Positions 46,544 to 56,046 of a stretch of DNA of 64,000 nt are shown one piece after another. The position numbers and the translations under genes are program-made. The notes under the pieces were generated by a model, which did no database searches, was not told where the DNA came from, and was given only the letters and a program-made list of their open reading frames with translations. Position 1 is the stretch's first letter. Each line of letters opens with the position of its first letter. This DNA comes from Acidipila rosea (GTDB taxonomy: Bacteria > Acidobacteriota > Terriglobia > Terriglobales > Acidobacteriaceae), in contig NZ_SMGK01000001.1 of the NCBI RefSeq assembly GCF_004339725.1, forward strand, positions 62,001 to 126,000, in the 5' to 3' direction.

Positions 46544-48616
46544 CTACCAGATAGCGCACCGCCTGGCCGGCGCCATGGGCTGGCCGGTCTTGCAGTTGAA
46601 GGCCTTCTGGAACTCCGGCAGATTGACCACGACGCCGTTCACGCGGTCTTCTTCCGGCGAGTGGGGATCGACCTGCACCCGCAGCTTGAGCTCCTGGGGA
46701 CGGTTGTTCTGACACCAGCCCTGTCCGTATGCGACGAAGAACTGCTGCTCCGGAGTGAGGTTGCCGTACTCGGCGCTACCCTTGGTTGCAAGGTTGATGC
46801 CGGCGCGCTGTGCGCGGTCCACGTAGGCCAGGAACGCCAGCTTCAACCCGCCCAGGTCAGCAATGTTTTCGCCGAGGGTGAGCTTGCCGTTTACGTGCAG
46901 CCCGTCGACGGCGACGAAGCTGTCATACTCCTTCACCACGCAGTCGGCTCGCTCGTTGAACTGCTTCGTGTCTGCGGGTGTCCACCAGTCCTCGAAGTTG
47001 CCTTTCGCGTCAAACTGCCGTCCTTCGTCATCGAAGCCATGGGTCAGCTCATGGCCGATCACGCCACCCGCATCGCCGTAGTTGACTGCATCGTCCTGGC
47101 GCGGGTCGAAGTAGGGCGGCTGGAGGATGCCGGCAGGGAAGTTGATGTCATTCATCTGCGGGTTGTAGTAGGCGTTCACCGTGGGTGGAGTCATGCCCCA
47201 CTCGCCGCGATCGACGGGCTTGCCTATCTTCGCAATCTCGCGCTTCGCCTCAAAGACGGTGGCGCGCTGCGCGTTGCCCAGGGCATCGCCGCGCACCACG
47301 GTGAGCGTGGAGTAGTCGCGCCACTTATCCGGGTAGCCGATTTTGTTGGCCACGCCGTGCAGCTTCTCCTTGGCTTTGGCTTTGGTCGTGGCGCTCATCC
47401 AGGTGAGCTGGTCGATGTCGTGGTCCATCGCGGTTTCGATGTCCTTCGTCAGCGCCAGGGTGCGGGCCTTGTCCGACGGGCTGAAGCGCTCCGCCACATA
47501 AGCCTTGCCGAGAGCCTCGCCCAATGCGCCGTCTACGGAACGCACGCAGCGCTTCCACCGCGCCTGCTGCTCGGGCTGACCGACCAGGATTCTGCCGTAG
47601 AAATTAAAGGACTCCTGATCGAGCGCGCTGGGCAGAGCGGTGGAGGGAATTCCCCGCACGGCGGCCCAGCGCAGATAGGTTTTGATGGAATCAATGTCAG
47701 TGCTGCCGAGGGTCTGGTTCAAACCGGTAAAGAATGCCGGGGTCGCCACGTTGGCCGAGGCTACGTCAGGAGAGCCAACGTCGCGCAGGTAGCGCGCGAA
47801 CGAGAAGCCCGGCACGGAGCTCTGGAACTGCGAGACCGATGTCTTGTGATAGAGATTGGCCGGGTCCCGGCGCTGTACATTGTCGAGCGACGCCTTGGCC
47901 AGTGCGGTTTCGAGGGAGAGGACGGTCGCGGCATCCCTGGCCGCCTGCTCCTTCGATTCGCCGATCAGTTCGAAGGTCTTCTCTACGTGATCCTGATACT
48001 GCTGCCGCAGCTTGACGGATTGCGCGTCGGTGCGGAGGTAGTAGCCTTTCTCCGGCAGTCCGAGGTCGGCCTGATCGAAGACTGCGATCTCCTGCGTCGC
48101 ATCTTTGAAGTCCTGGTCTGATTCGAAGTTGAAGAGAGGGTTTTCGCCGTTCAGCGTCATCTTCGCCAGCAGGCCGGGCAGTTCCTCCTTTGATCTGAGC
48201 CCGTCGATCTGGGCCAGCACCGCTTCGATGGGCTTCAACCCGGCGGCATTGATCGCATCCACATTCATGCAGGTGGCGTAATAGTCGCCGATCTTCTGGT
48301 CGTTGGGGGAGCGTCCGGGATTGTCTGCAGCGGCCCGGTCGAGGATCGATTTCAACACCAGCCGGTTCTGCTCTTCAAGCTCCGTGCCGCGTCCATAGGA
48401 GGATTCGTCGGCGGGAATGGGATTGCTCTTGAGCCAGCCTCCGCAGGAGTACTGGTAGAAATCGACGCATGGGTCGACACTGGTATTCATCAGGGCGGGA
48501 TCCATGGCCTTCAGATTCTTTGCGGCGGAGGTTTGTGCAGAGACGCTGAGCGGGAGCAGGAGCCCCGCCAGGCTTAAACCCAGGGTGAGGGGCAGAGCGG
48601 CTTTCTTCTTGTTCAT
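46544..48616 (-). CDS. M13-family zinc metallopeptidase (neprilysin-like, PepO type)
   Basis: 690 residues. Signal peptide MNKKKAALPLTLGLSLAGLLLPLSVSA. Zinc motif VIGHELTHGFDDEGRQFD with catalytic Glu, third ligand Glu in ENIADLGGL, substrate-binding NAYYNPQMNDINFPAG, and the extreme C-terminus CAIW typical of the family. Extracytoplasmic endopeptidase that cuts small peptides. Cys residues near the N-terminus (CVDFYQYSCGGW) form the usual disulfides. Full length. Confidence 0.96.
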   Translation of the reverse strand: MNKKKAALPLTLGLSLAGLLLPLSVSAQTSAAKNLKAMDPALMNTSVDPCVDFYQYSCGGWLKSNPIPADESSYGRGTELEEQNRLVLKSILDRAAADNPGRSPNDQKIGDYYATCMNVDAINAAGLKPIEAVLAQIDGLRSKEELPGLLAKMTLNGENPLFNFESDQDFKDATQEIAVFDQADLGLPEKGYYLRTDAQSVKLRQQYQDHVEKTFELIGESKEQAARDAATVLSLETALAKASLDNVQRRDPANLYHKTSVSQFQSSVPGFSFARYLRDVGSPDVASANVATPAFFTGLNQTLGSTDIDSIKTYLRWAAVRGIPSTALPSALDQESFNFYGRILVGQPEQQARWKRCVRSVDGALGEALGKAYVAERFSPSDKARTLALTKDIETAMDHDIDQLTWMSATTKAKAKEKLHGVANKIGYPDKWRDYSTLTVVRGDALGNAQRATVFEAKREIAKIGKPVDRGEWGMTPPTVNAYYNPQMNDINFPAGILQPPYFDPRQDDAVNYGDAGGVIGHELTHGFDDEGRQFDAKGNFEDWWTPADTKQFNERADCVVKEYDSFVAVDGLHVNGKLTLGENIADLGGLKLAFLAYVDRAQRAGINLATKGSAEYGNLTPEQQFFVAYGQGWCQNNRPQELKLRVQVDPHSPEEDRVNGVVVNLPEFQKAFNCKTGQPMAPARRCAIW

Positions 48617-48731
48617 TCGGCCTCAGGCATGCGTACATTTTCCAGCAGTAAAACGGGCAGGATGAAAGCTATCAAACTGGGAAGCCAATCAATTGTCAAC
48701 AACTATGCGGGGCTTGTAGCAATATAGGGAC

Positions 48732-50012
48732 ATGAGGGGAATGGCGAAATTCATGGGGATCGGGGTGGCCGCTCTTGTCTGTGCGCAGGCCTTCCATGGC
48801 TTTGCCGCGGCACCGGCGAAGACTGATCCGGGGCCGCAGCCGACGGTTCGCCTTGCGGTGGAGCCTCTTGGCTACGCTCCTCCCAGCACCTTCTATCTCA
48901 TCTATCGGCTCTCTTCGGGGAGCCTGAACTTCATCGACAGTGACCATCTGCTGTTCACCTTTCACCTCAACACGCTCATGCGGCGGCTGCCCGGGGACAC
49001 GGACGGCGACGAAGATCAGACCATCCGCGCGGTGGTGCTTCAGATCTCAACCGGCAAGGTTGTTACGCAGGTTGACTGGCGGATGCATGACCGCGGCCAG
49101 TATCTGTGGCCGATGGGCGGAGGCCGGTTCCTGATCCGGCAGCGAGACACGCTCTACACCACGGACAGGACGCTGGCCCTCAAGCCCTATCTGCGTCTCA
49201 CTGATCCGATTGAGGCCCTGAAGTTTTCCCCCGATGGAAAGCTTCTGCTGGTGGAGGTCAAGCAGCCACTCTCCGAGCGCCGTCCCGGGCCGACGGCGGC
49301 TGACCCTGTCCCTGAAATCGGCACTCGCCCTACACGTATCTACCTTGTCCGCGCTGCTACACAGAAGGTGATTGCAACCTCTGTCACGCACGAGCCGATC
49401 GACATGCCCATTGTGGATAACGGCTACATGGAGGCGCTCTCGGCAAGGCAGAACAATCAGTGGCTGATCCAATATGTGCCGGTCGAGGGAACGCCTAAGC
49501 AACTCACCAATGTGCCTTCCACCTGCCAGCCTACCCAGACGCCGCTGAGTGTAGATGTGACGCTGGTGAGCGGCTGCGTCGGCACGACGGGAGACCATGT
49601 CGTGAGCGCCGTCTCCATGGAGGGAAAGCTTCTCTGGCAGCAGACATGGTCGTCTCATTACATCTGGCCCACGTTTGCGATGGCGGAGAACGGCAGCAGG
49701 TTCGCCTATGGGTCGCTGCTGACCACCCATGACATCGGCACGCTTGATCCGGTCAACGAGAGCGATATCGCCAGCCAGATGGTGGGCGTTTTCGATACGG
49801 CGACCGGTCAGCTCAAGATGGTTAAAAAGGCTAATCCGATTCTCAGCGCAGGGCAGAACTTCGCGCTCTCTCCGGATGGCAATCGCTTCGCCATTCTCAA
49901 CGAAGGCTCGATAGAGGTCTATGACCTGCCGCCCGCGGCGGCTGCGGTCAATCCGTCCTCTGTTGTTTCACCATCCTCAGTGGCGCAGAAGTCGGTGGCG
50001 CAGAAAAAGTAG
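48732..50012 (+). CDS. Secreted beta-propeller-like hypothetical protein
   Basis: 426 residues. Signal peptide MRGMAKFMGIGVAALVCAQAFHGFAA; alternatively the start is Met4 (48741). The body repeats short blades such as LKFSPDGKLLLVEVK, FALSPDGNRFAILN and a final VYDLPP, with YLWPMGGGRFLIRQRDTLY between them, so a WD40/YVTN-type propeller is likely. The end repeats SSVVSPSSVAQKSVAQKK. No enzyme motif seen. Paralogues of this layout are common among acidobacterial secreted proteins in my recollection. Role unknown. Confidence 0.7.
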   Translation: MRGMAKFMGIGVAALVCAQAFHGFAAAPAKTDPGPQPTVRLAVEPLGYAPPSTFYLIYRLSSGSLNFIDSDHLLFTFHLNTLMRRLPGDTDGDEDQTIRAVVLQISTGKVVTQVDWRMHDRGQYLWPMGGGRFLIRQRDTLYTTDRTLALKPYLRLTDPIEALKFSPDGKLLLVEVKQPLSERRPGPTAADPVPEIGTRPTRIYLVRAATQKVIATSVTHEPIDMPIVDNGYMEALSARQNNQWLIQYVPVEGTPKQLTNVPSTCQPTQTPLSVDVTLVSGCVGTTGDHVVSAVSMEGKLLWQQTWSSHYIWPTFAMAENGSRFAYGSLLTTHDIGTLDPVNESDIASQMVGVFDTATGQLKMVKKANPILSAGQNFALSPDGNRFAILNEGSIEVYDLPPAAAAVNPSSVVSPSSVAQKSVAQKK

Positions 50013-50205
50013 CGGCACGAGGTTCGTCTCTAGCTGCCGGGTTTTAAGCGGGCAGCTTTTCTGTTTCAGGATAGTGGTGCTGCTGCCTGCCTATCCTGGC
50101 GTCATAAGGGCGAGTCGCGAGAGTGTTGCTCATATCAAGCTACGATGCAGGCTACGATGCGCCTGCCGCGACATTTGACTGGTCCGGGCGGAGGAACATC
50201 CTTTC

Positions 50206-50234
50206 TTGACCCACCCTCATCCCGTCCCTAGAAT
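50206..50234 (+). promoter_or_regulatory. Sigma-70 type promoter for hrcA
   Basis: TTGACC (50206-50211) and TAGAAT (50229-50234) are separated by exactly 17 bases, ~66 bases before the hrcA start. No inverted repeat matching CIRCE (TTAGCACTC-N9-GAGTGCTAA) is present around it, although the downstream gene encodes the CIRCE repressor. Confidence 0.65.
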
Positions 50235-50299
50235 TAAAGAGGAAGGCTCTGCACAATTGAAGCTGTCGGAGCAAGGTGCAGGCACTTGCAGGGAAACCC

Positions 50300-51361
50300 A
50301 TGGTAGCCGATCTGCGTATCAGCGCCCGCGAAAGACTGGTGCTGACCACTATCCTCGAGAATTACATCGCCACCGGCGAGCCCGTGGCTTCCCAGGCCAT
50401 CGCGAAGGCCCTGGGCAATAAAGAGGGCATGGGGCCGGCTACGATCCGTAACATCATGGCATCGCTTGCCGATGCGGGACTGCTCGATCAGCCGCATACC
50501 TCGGCGGGACGCATTCCTACTCCGCTGGCTTTTCGCTTTTATGTAGAGCAGTTAAGCGCGCCCGCCCGCCTGAGCCAGCTCAGCGCCGAGCGGCGCGAAC
50601 AGATTGAAGAGAGCTTTGCCGGCGTCAGCAGCAGCCAGCAGTTTCTGGAACGGACCTCGCACGTGCTGGCGTCGATCTCAAGCGGCGTCGGGGTGGCCTT
50701 TGCTTCCATCGCCGAGACCCACCTGCTCGAACATATTCATTTCTCGCGCCTCAGCGTCGGACGCGTTCTGGCGGTGCTGGTCACGCGGGCCGGGGTCGTT
50801 CTCGACCGCGTGCTGGTGCTCGATAAGGACCTCTCGCCGGTTGAACTCGAGACGGCTGCGCGCTTTCTCAACGAGAACTTCTACAACTGGTCAGTTGAGC
50901 GGATTCGCGCCGAGCTTGGCCGCCGCATCGAGCAGGAACGCAGTGAATGCGACCGCATGATGCTGTCCCTGCATGAGCTTTGCCGCAAGGGCGCGCTGGC
51001 CAGCGATGCGCCGGGCCAGACGATCTTTATCGAGGGCTTCGCCAATTTGCTTTCCACCGAACTCGACCGCGAGCGCCTGCGCCAGATGCTTACAGCGCTT
51101 GAGGCGAAGCAGCGCATCATCGAGCTGCTGAATGCCTATGTCGATTCGCGCCAGCAGAATGTGCGTGTGGTGGTTGGACTGGAAGACACAATTCCGGCGA
51201 TGGGGGATCTGGTGCTGATCGGCGCATCCACCCGCCTCGGCGGACAAAATTTCGGTACCGTTGCCGTGCTCGGCCCTACGCGCATCCAGTATCAGGAGAC
51301 GATGAACGCAGTCGCCTACGTCGCGCTCCTCTCGGATCGCATCCTCCAGACGCCGCAATAG
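50300..51361 (+). CDS. hrcA: Heat-inducible transcription repressor HrcA
   Basis: 353 residues from ATG 50300 with AGGGA 7 bases upstream; a GTG at 50276 is in frame but unsupported. N-terminal winged helix (ISARERLVLTTILENYIATGEPVASQAIAKAL, GPATIRNIMASLADAGLLDQPHTSAGRIPT) then the GAF-like and inserted dimer domains, ending with QFGTVAVLGPTRIQY-type block. It represses chaperone operons through CIRCE; GroEL assists it. First gene of hrcA-grpE-dnaJ. Confidence 0.95.
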   Translation: MVADLRISARERLVLTTILENYIATGEPVASQAIAKALGNKEGMGPATIRNIMASLADAGLLDQPHTSAGRIPTPLAFRFYVEQLSAPARLSQLSAERREQIEESFAGVSSSQQFLERTSHVLASISSGVGVAFASIAETHLLEHIHFSRLSVGRVLAVLVTRAGVVLDRVLVLDKDLSPVELETAARFLNENFYNWSVERIRAELGRRIEQERSECDRMMLSLHELCRKGALASDAPGQTIFIEGFANLLSTELDRERLRQMLTALEAKQRIIELLNAYVDSRQQNVRVVVGLEDTIPAMGDLVLIGASTRLGGQNFGTVAVLGPTRIQYQETMNAVAYVALLSDRILQTPQ

Positions 51362-51402
51362 CAGCGCACTTGCGCCGGACGCAAGCACGTGCCGGATAAA
51401 TC

Positions 51403-52050
51403 ATGAAAGGTTTCAAACGGATTTTTATGAGCAATAAAACCTTGGAAGATAACCCACCTACCGAAGCAAACGTGGAAGTCGCTCAGGGTACTGACCCTGT
51501 TTCTGACCCTGCCGACTCCATCACCACTGGGGTCGAGGGCGCAGCGGCGACCTCTGAACCCATTGCCGGCTCTCGCTCATCTATTCCGCAGGAAGACTAC
51601 GAGCGGATCAAGGCGGAGCGGGACAGCCTCTTTGACCGGCTGGCGCGCCTGCAGGCCGAGTTTGACAATGCCCGCAAGCGTGAATCGCGGGAGCGCTCGG
51701 AGTTCCGGGATTACGCCGTGGCCGGAGCGATTGAGCAGTTTCTGCCGGTCCTCGATAATTTCCAGCTGGCGCTCAAGTCCACCGGCTCAGCGGAGCAGCT
51801 GCGCACGGGCGTGGAGCTGATCGTCAAGCAGATGGAGGAAGCCCTGCGGTCTCTGAATGTGCAGCCGATTGAGACGGTTGGCGTGACCTTCGATCCGCGC
51901 GTACATGAGGCGCTGGAGATGAGCGAGCGGCCGGATCTGCCCGATCACCAGGTGTTTGAAGAGGTGCGTCGCGGCTACCGCATCAAGGAGCGCATGTTGC
52001 GCCCGGCGCTTGTCCGCGTCGCCAGCAACCCGCAGCAAAAGGAAGCATGA
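51403..52050 (+). CDS. grpE: Nucleotide exchange factor GrpE
   Basis: 215 residues. Disordered acidic N-terminus (~1-60), a long helix ([30 protein letters not shown]) and the beta-domain ending [12 protein letters not shown]...[20 protein letters not shown]. Stimulates ADP release from DnaK. An internal ATG (51427) is also possible; neither has a good ribosome-binding site. Its last bases overlap dnaJ (ATGA). Confidence 0.95.
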   Translation: MKGFKRIFMSNKTLEDNPPTEANVEVAQGTDPVSDPADSITTGVEGAAATSEPIAGSRSSIPQEDYERIKAERDSLFDRLARLQAEFDNARKRESRERSEFRDYAVAGAIEQFLPVLDNFQLALKSTGSAEQLRTGVELIVKQMEEALRSLNVQPIETVGVTFDPRVHEALEMSERPDLPDHQVFEEVRRGYRIKERMLRPALVRVASNPQQKEA

Positions 52051-53186
52051 GCAGAACAGCCAACGTGAGCAAAACCGACTATTATGAAGTGCTCGAAGTT
52101 ACCCGCGAAGCCTCCGACACGGAGCTGAAGACCGCTTATCGCAAGCTCGCGCTCAAGTTCCATCCCGACCGCAACCCCGGCGATGCCGAAGCCGAGGAGC
52201 GGTTCAAACAGTGCAGTGAGGCGTACCAGGTTCTCAGCGACCCGCAGAAGCGCGCCGCCTATGACCGCTACGGTCACGCCGGAGTCGGCGCGGCCAACGG
52301 CGGGGACGGCAGCCCGTTCTCGAACATGCAGGACCTTGGCGACATCTTCGGCGATTTCTTCGGCGAGATGTTCAACATGGGCGGCGGAGCAGGCCGCCGC
52401 GGCTCGCGCGCACAGCGTGGCCGCGACGTGCGCTACGACCAGACGATCGAGTTCGCCGATGCGGTCTTCGGCAAGGAGATCGAGGTTAACGTGCGCCGCA
52501 TGGAGGCCTGCGTCGACTGCCGCGGCACCGGCACCTCAAACGGCCGTGGCCCCGCGACGTGCCCCCAGTGTCAGGGCAGGGGACAGGTCCGCTACCAGCA
52601 GGGCTTCTTCTCCGTGGCCCGCGCCTGCAATGCCTGCGGCGGCACCGGCAGCGTGATCTCCGACCCGTGCACCACCTGCCGTGGCGACGGACGCCAGGAG
52701 CGGGAGCACACGATCGCGGTCAGCATTCCTGCAGGGGTTGAGGAAGGCACGCGCATCCGCTACCAGAGTGAGGGCGATGCAGGCCGTTTCGGCGGCCCTT
52801 CCGGCGACCTCTACATCGTGCTCACGGTCAAGCCGCACGAGTTCTTCGAGCGGGACGGCAACGACCTTCACTGCGTCGTTCCCATCTCGATTTCCCAGGC
52901 GGCACTGGGCGATGAGATCACGATTCCCACGCTTGAGGGCGAGACGCGCCTGAAGATTCCGGAGGGCACGCAGAGCGGCAAGGAGTTTCGGCTCCGCGGC
53001 AAGGGTGTGCCGTATCTCAACAGCCACGGGCGCGGCGACATGATCGTCCAGGCGGCGGTCCAGACCCCCACCCGGCTCTCGAAGGTGCAGAAGGAGCTCT
53101 TCCGCCAGCTGGGCGAAAGCCTCTCGGTGGAGAACACCCCAACCTCGCGCAGCCTCTTTGCCAAGGTCAAGGAAATATTCAGCTAA
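52047..53186 (+). CDS. dnaJ: Chaperone protein DnaJ
   Basis: 379 residues, full type I DnaJ. J domain with HPD ([11 protein letters not shown]), Gly/Phe region, zinc centre of four CxxCxGxG-like repeats ([32 protein letters not shown]) and the C-terminal substrate-binding domain. Overlaps grpE by 4 bases with AAGGA inside grpE. dnaK is not in this cluster. The hairpin at 53194 follows. Confidence 0.97.
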   Translation: MSRTANVSKTDYYEVLEVTREASDTELKTAYRKLALKFHPDRNPGDAEAEERFKQCSEAYQVLSDPQKRAAYDRYGHAGVGAANGGDGSPFSNMQDLGDIFGDFFGEMFNMGGGAGRRGSRAQRGRDVRYDQTIEFADAVFGKEIEVNVRRMEACVDCRGTGTSNGRGPATCPQCQGRGQVRYQQGFFSVARACNACGGTGSVISDPCTTCRGDGRQEREHTIAVSIPAGVEEGTRIRYQSEGDAGRFGGPSGDLYIVLTVKPHEFFERDGNDLHCVVPISISQAALGDEITIPTLEGETRLKIPEGTQSGKEFRLRGKGVPYLNSHGRGDMIVQAAVQTPTRLSKVQKELFRQLGESLSVENTPTSRSLFAKVKEIFS

Positions 53187-53193
53187 GCGGCGG

Positions 53194-53227
53194 GGAGATG
53201 GAAGCGATATTTGTCGCTTCCATCTCC
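53194..53227 (+). terminator. Stem-loop after dnaJ
   Basis: Perfect 14-bp stem GGAGATGGAAGCGA / TCGCTTCCATCTCC with a 6-base loop, 7 bases after the dnaJ stop. No T run, so it may be a Rho-dependent end or a stabilising 3' structure. Confidence 0.65.
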
Positions 53228-53297
53228 GGCCCGCGCATTCAAAGCTCGCCCTGCTGACCTCTCCAGCTAAGCCCTATACTTAGATCTGGCAGAACGA

Positions 53298-54098
53298 ATG
53301 GCAATCACCGCACTGATCATTGACGATGAAGAGCTGGCCCGCGAGGAGTTGAAGTATCTTCTCGACTCAGAGGGCGGCGTGGACGTGCTCGCGCAGGGGA
53401 CGAATGGGATCGAGGCCGTCGATCTGATTCGTACCCACAAGCCGGATGTGGTCTTCCTGGATGTGCAGATGCCCGGGCTGGACGGTTTCGCTGTTCTCAA
53501 GAAGCTGCTCGATCGGGACCACAAGGAGCCGCTGCCGCAGATTATCTTCGCAACTGCGTATGACCAGTATGCGGTGCGCGCCTTTGACGTGAACGCCATC
53601 GACTATCTGTTGAAGCCATTTGAGCGAACCCGCGTTCTGCAGGCGCTCGACCGCGCGCGCATCCGCCTGCAGGAGATCGAGCCTGCTCCCTTCAGCGGCG
53701 ATACCCGCATCGGAGAACTGCTGCGCCTTATCGAGCAGCAGCAGCAGCCCCAGCGGTCCCACAGCGGCAAGATCGTTCTCCAGGCGCATGGCCGCCTGCT
53801 GCTCGTCGATCAGAAGGACATCTGCTTCGCCTCAATCGACGAAGGCATCATCTCAGTCGTGACCCCCACCATCGAAGGCCACTCCAAGTGCCGCACGCTG
53901 GAGGAGTTGCTCGACCTGCTGGAGCCTGCCGTCTTCTGGCGCGCGCACCGCTCCTACGTGGTGAATATCAACCACATCAAGGAAGTAGTGCCGTGGTTCA
54001 AGTCCAGCTATCAGTTGCGCATGGACGACAAGAAACAGACCGAGATCCCGGTCAGCCGGGCGCAGACGCGCCGCCTGCGCGAGCTCTTCAAGCTTTAG
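53298..54098 (+). CDS. LytR/AlgR-family response regulator (LytTR DNA-binding)
   Basis: 266 residues. Receiver domain with acidic pocket DDEE at 9-12, phospho-acceptor Asp55 in VVFLDVQMPG, and switch Lys in DYLLKPFE. A Gln-rich linker (~130-150) leads to a LytTR domain (WRAHRSYVVNINHIKEV, IPVSRAQTRRLRELF). It usually activates genes when phosphorylated by a partner kinase. No histidine kinase gene is adjacent, so it is an orphan here. Its 3' end overlaps the lacI-type gene by 11 bases. Confidence 0.92.
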   Translation: MAITALIIDDEELAREELKYLLDSEGGVDVLAQGTNGIEAVDLIRTHKPDVVFLDVQMPGLDGFAVLKKLLDRDHKEPLPQIIFATAYDQYAVRAFDVNAIDYLLKPFERTRVLQALDRARIRLQEIEPAPFSGDTRIGELLRLIEQQQQPQRSHSGKIVLQAHGRLLLVDQKDICFASIDEGIISVVTPTIEGHSKCRTLEELLDLLEPAVFWRAHRSYVVNINHIKEVVPWFKSSYQLRMDDKKQTEIPVSRAQTRRLRELFKL

Positions 54099-55173
54099 TC
54101 CGGCTGGCGAGCTTCGGCATGGTCCCCGGCGGGAAGCCGGTCGACTGGCGCACCGTGAGCCGGGTGGGAATTGGCCATATCTGCTTCGCCGTCTTTTCTG
54201 TCCCTTCCACGTGTATCCGCAGCGCCTCAAACGCTGCCCTCGCCAGATCTGCGCGCGACATGCGTACCGTGGTCAGCGGCGGATTGACAAACTCCGCCAG
54301 GTGGATGTCGTCGAATCCGATCACGGAGATATCTTCCGGCACGCGCAGCCCGGCGCGCGCCAGCACGCGCAGAACGCCAATCGCGGTCATGTCGTTTGAG
54401 CACATCACGGCGGTCGGCAACTCCTTGAGCCGGAGTATTTCCTCCATGGCCCGCATGCCGCCCTCAAGGGTGTGGTCGCCAGCGGGGAGCCACTCTTTCG
54501 GCAGCTTGAGGCCGATCTCCTCAAGAGAATGCAGAAAGGCGTCGCGCCGCAGCTGGCATGACCGTTGCTGCAGCGGGCCGGTGATGAAGGCGATCTTCCT
54601 GTGTCCCAGCGCGGCCAGATGCTGCACGCCTTCGCGGATGCCCTGGCGATAGTCGACCAGCAGCGTGCTCACGCGAGGGCTGGGGGGAGCCTCATCGACA
54701 AACACCATTGGAATATTCCGCGAAGCCAGCTCATTCAGCAGTGGACCTTCAATACCGAAGGTCATGACCGCGACTCCCTCGACGTTGCGCTCCAGCAGGC
54801 GGCGGATGCAGCTCTCCATGCTGGGGACGTCGTAGTTGGTCGAGCCGATCAGGATCTCGTAGTTATTCTCGACGGCGATGCTCTCAAACCCCTGGATCAG
54901 CTCGGGAAAGAAGGGGTTGGTGATCTCGGAGATGAGCAGACCCAGAATGCGGCTGCGCCCGGAGACCAGCGCCCGGGCCTGGGTGTTAGGGAAGTAGTTC
55001 AGCTCGGCGATGGATTTCCAGACCCGCTTGGCCAGATCCTTGTCCACGGAGGGGACGCGGTTGATGGTGCGCGAGACGGTTGCAATGGATACTTTGGCGT
55101 GGCGCGCGACATCGCGAATGTCCAGCCGCTTGTTTTCGGGTTTCTGTTGCCTGGTGCGTTTCTTCGTAGCCAT
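54088..55173 (-). CDS. LacI-family transcriptional regulator of the adjoining pentose operon
   Basis: 361 residues. N-terminal LacI HTH with DIRDVARHAKVSIATVSRTINRVPSV, then a periplasmic-binding-protein-type sugar domain (LGLLISEITNPFFPELIQGFE, GFDDIHLAEFVNPPLTTVRM). Divergent from araD, with an AAACGTTT-centred palindrome in the intergenic region, so it most likely represses the operon until a pentose or derivative binds. The ligand is inferred from the operon. Basic N-terminus precedes the HTH. Confidence 0.92.
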   Translation of the reverse strand: MATKKRTRQQKPENKRLDIRDVARHAKVSIATVSRTINRVPSVDKDLAKRVWKSIAELNYFPNTQARALVSGRSRILGLLISEITNPFFPELIQGFESIAVENNYEILIGSTNYDVPSMESCIRRLLERNVEGVAVMTFGIEGPLLNELASRNIPMVFVDEAPPSPRVSTLLVDYRQGIREGVQHLAALGHRKIAFITGPLQQRSCQLRRDAFLHSLEEIGLKLPKEWLPAGDHTLEGGMRAMEEILRLKELPTAVMCSNDMTAIGVLRVLARAGLRVPEDISVIGFDDIHLAEFVNPPLTTVRMSRADLARAAFEALRIHVEGTEKTAKQIWPIPTRLTVRQSTGFPPGTMPKLASRTKA

Positions 55174-55192
55174 CGTATCGTTCGAATTGCGC

Positions 55193-55222
55193 TTGACTTG
55201 GCAAGTGTAAATTGCATAAGGT
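55193..55222 (+). promoter_or_regulatory. Candidate promoter of the pentose operon
   Basis: TTGACT (55193-55198) is followed by TAAGGT at 55217-55222 (18-base spacing) or CATAAG at 55215-55220 (16 bases), both weak -10 matches. It reads toward araD, and the LacI-type palindrome begins 10 bases downstream, where bound repressor would block initiation. Confidence 0.45.
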
Positions 55223-55232
55223 CAGAAGGCTA

Positions 55233-55244
55233 GTAAACGTTTGC
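55233..55244. promoter_or_regulatory. LacI-family operator
   Basis: GTAAACGTTTGC is symmetric at 10 of 12 positions around a central CG, the usual form of LacI/GalR-family operators (AAACGTTT core). It lies between the divergent lacI-type gene (54088) and araD (55324), just downstream of the candidate promoter. A half-site-like GTAAACC occurs 28 bases further on. Confidence 0.6.
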
Positions 55245-55323
55245 CGATAAAAGTGCCAGTAAACCAATTTAGTGAGATACTTTTTCTTTGCCACCCCGCG
55301 TAAGTGGCAGGTAAGGCCTTGAT

Positions 55324-56028
55324 ATGCTCGAAAAACTGAAAGTTGACGTCCTCGAAGCGAATCTTGAACTGGTTCGCCGCGGCCTCGTGCTGTACACCTT
55401 CGGCAACGCCAGCGGCATTGACCGCGAGCAGGGACTGGTCGTCATCAAGCCCAGCGGCGTGCCCTATGAGCAGATGAAGCCGGAGCACATGGTTGTGACC
55501 GATCTGCAGGGCACGCAGGTGGAAGGCAGTCTTCGCCCCTCCTCCGATCTGCACACGCACCTGCTGCTCTACCGCGAATTTCCGTCCATCGGGGGCGTTG
55601 TGCACACGCATTCCGAGTACGCAACTGCCTGGGCGCAGGCCGGACGCAGCATTCCCGCCTATGGCACGACTCATGCGGACTATTTCTACGGCCCTGTTCC
55701 GGTGACGGAAGAGCTGACGGCCGAGGAGATCAACGGCGACTACGTGCTCAACACCGGCCATGCCATCCTTCGGCGCTTCGAGGGGCTTGACCCGCTGGCG
55801 ATTCCGGCGGTTCTCGTGGCCGGTCACGCACCCTTCACCTGGGGCAGGACGGCGGCTGATGCCGCCTATCACGCGGTGGTGCTGGAATCAGTCGCGAAGA
55901 TGGCCTTTGTGACCGCAACCCTCAACGCGGAAGGAGCAGGCGTCTCGCAATGCCTGCTCGACCGCCACTATTTCCGCAAGCACGGGGCCAAAGCTACCTA
56001 TGGCCAAAGCAGCGAACCGCACAAGTAA
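55324..56028 (+). CDS. araD: L-ribulose-5-phosphate 4-epimerase, class II aldolase family
   Basis: 234 residues. TFGNASGID, KPSGVPYE, SSDLHTHLLLYREFP, VVHTHSEYATAWAQAG, GTTHADYFYG and VAGHAPFTWG give the zinc His residues and the GNxS phosphate site. Converts L-ribulose-5-phosphate to D-xylulose-5-phosphate. Close relatives are fuculose-phosphate aldolases; the kinase and overall order favour araD. AAGG 7 bases upstream of the ATG. First gene of the operon. Confidence 0.9.
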   Translation: MLEKLKVDVLEANLELVRRGLVLYTFGNASGIDREQGLVVIKPSGVPYEQMKPEHMVVTDLQGTQVEGSLRPSSDLHTHLLLYREFPSIGGVVHTHSEYATAWAQAGRSIPAYGTTHADYFYGPVPVTEELTAEEINGDYVLNTGHAILRRFEGLDPLAIPAVLVAGHAPFTWGRTAADAAYHAVVLESVAKMAFVTATLNAEGAGVSQCLLDRHYFRKHGAKATYGQSSEPHK

Positions 56029-56046
56029 AAAGGCAGACCAACCCTG

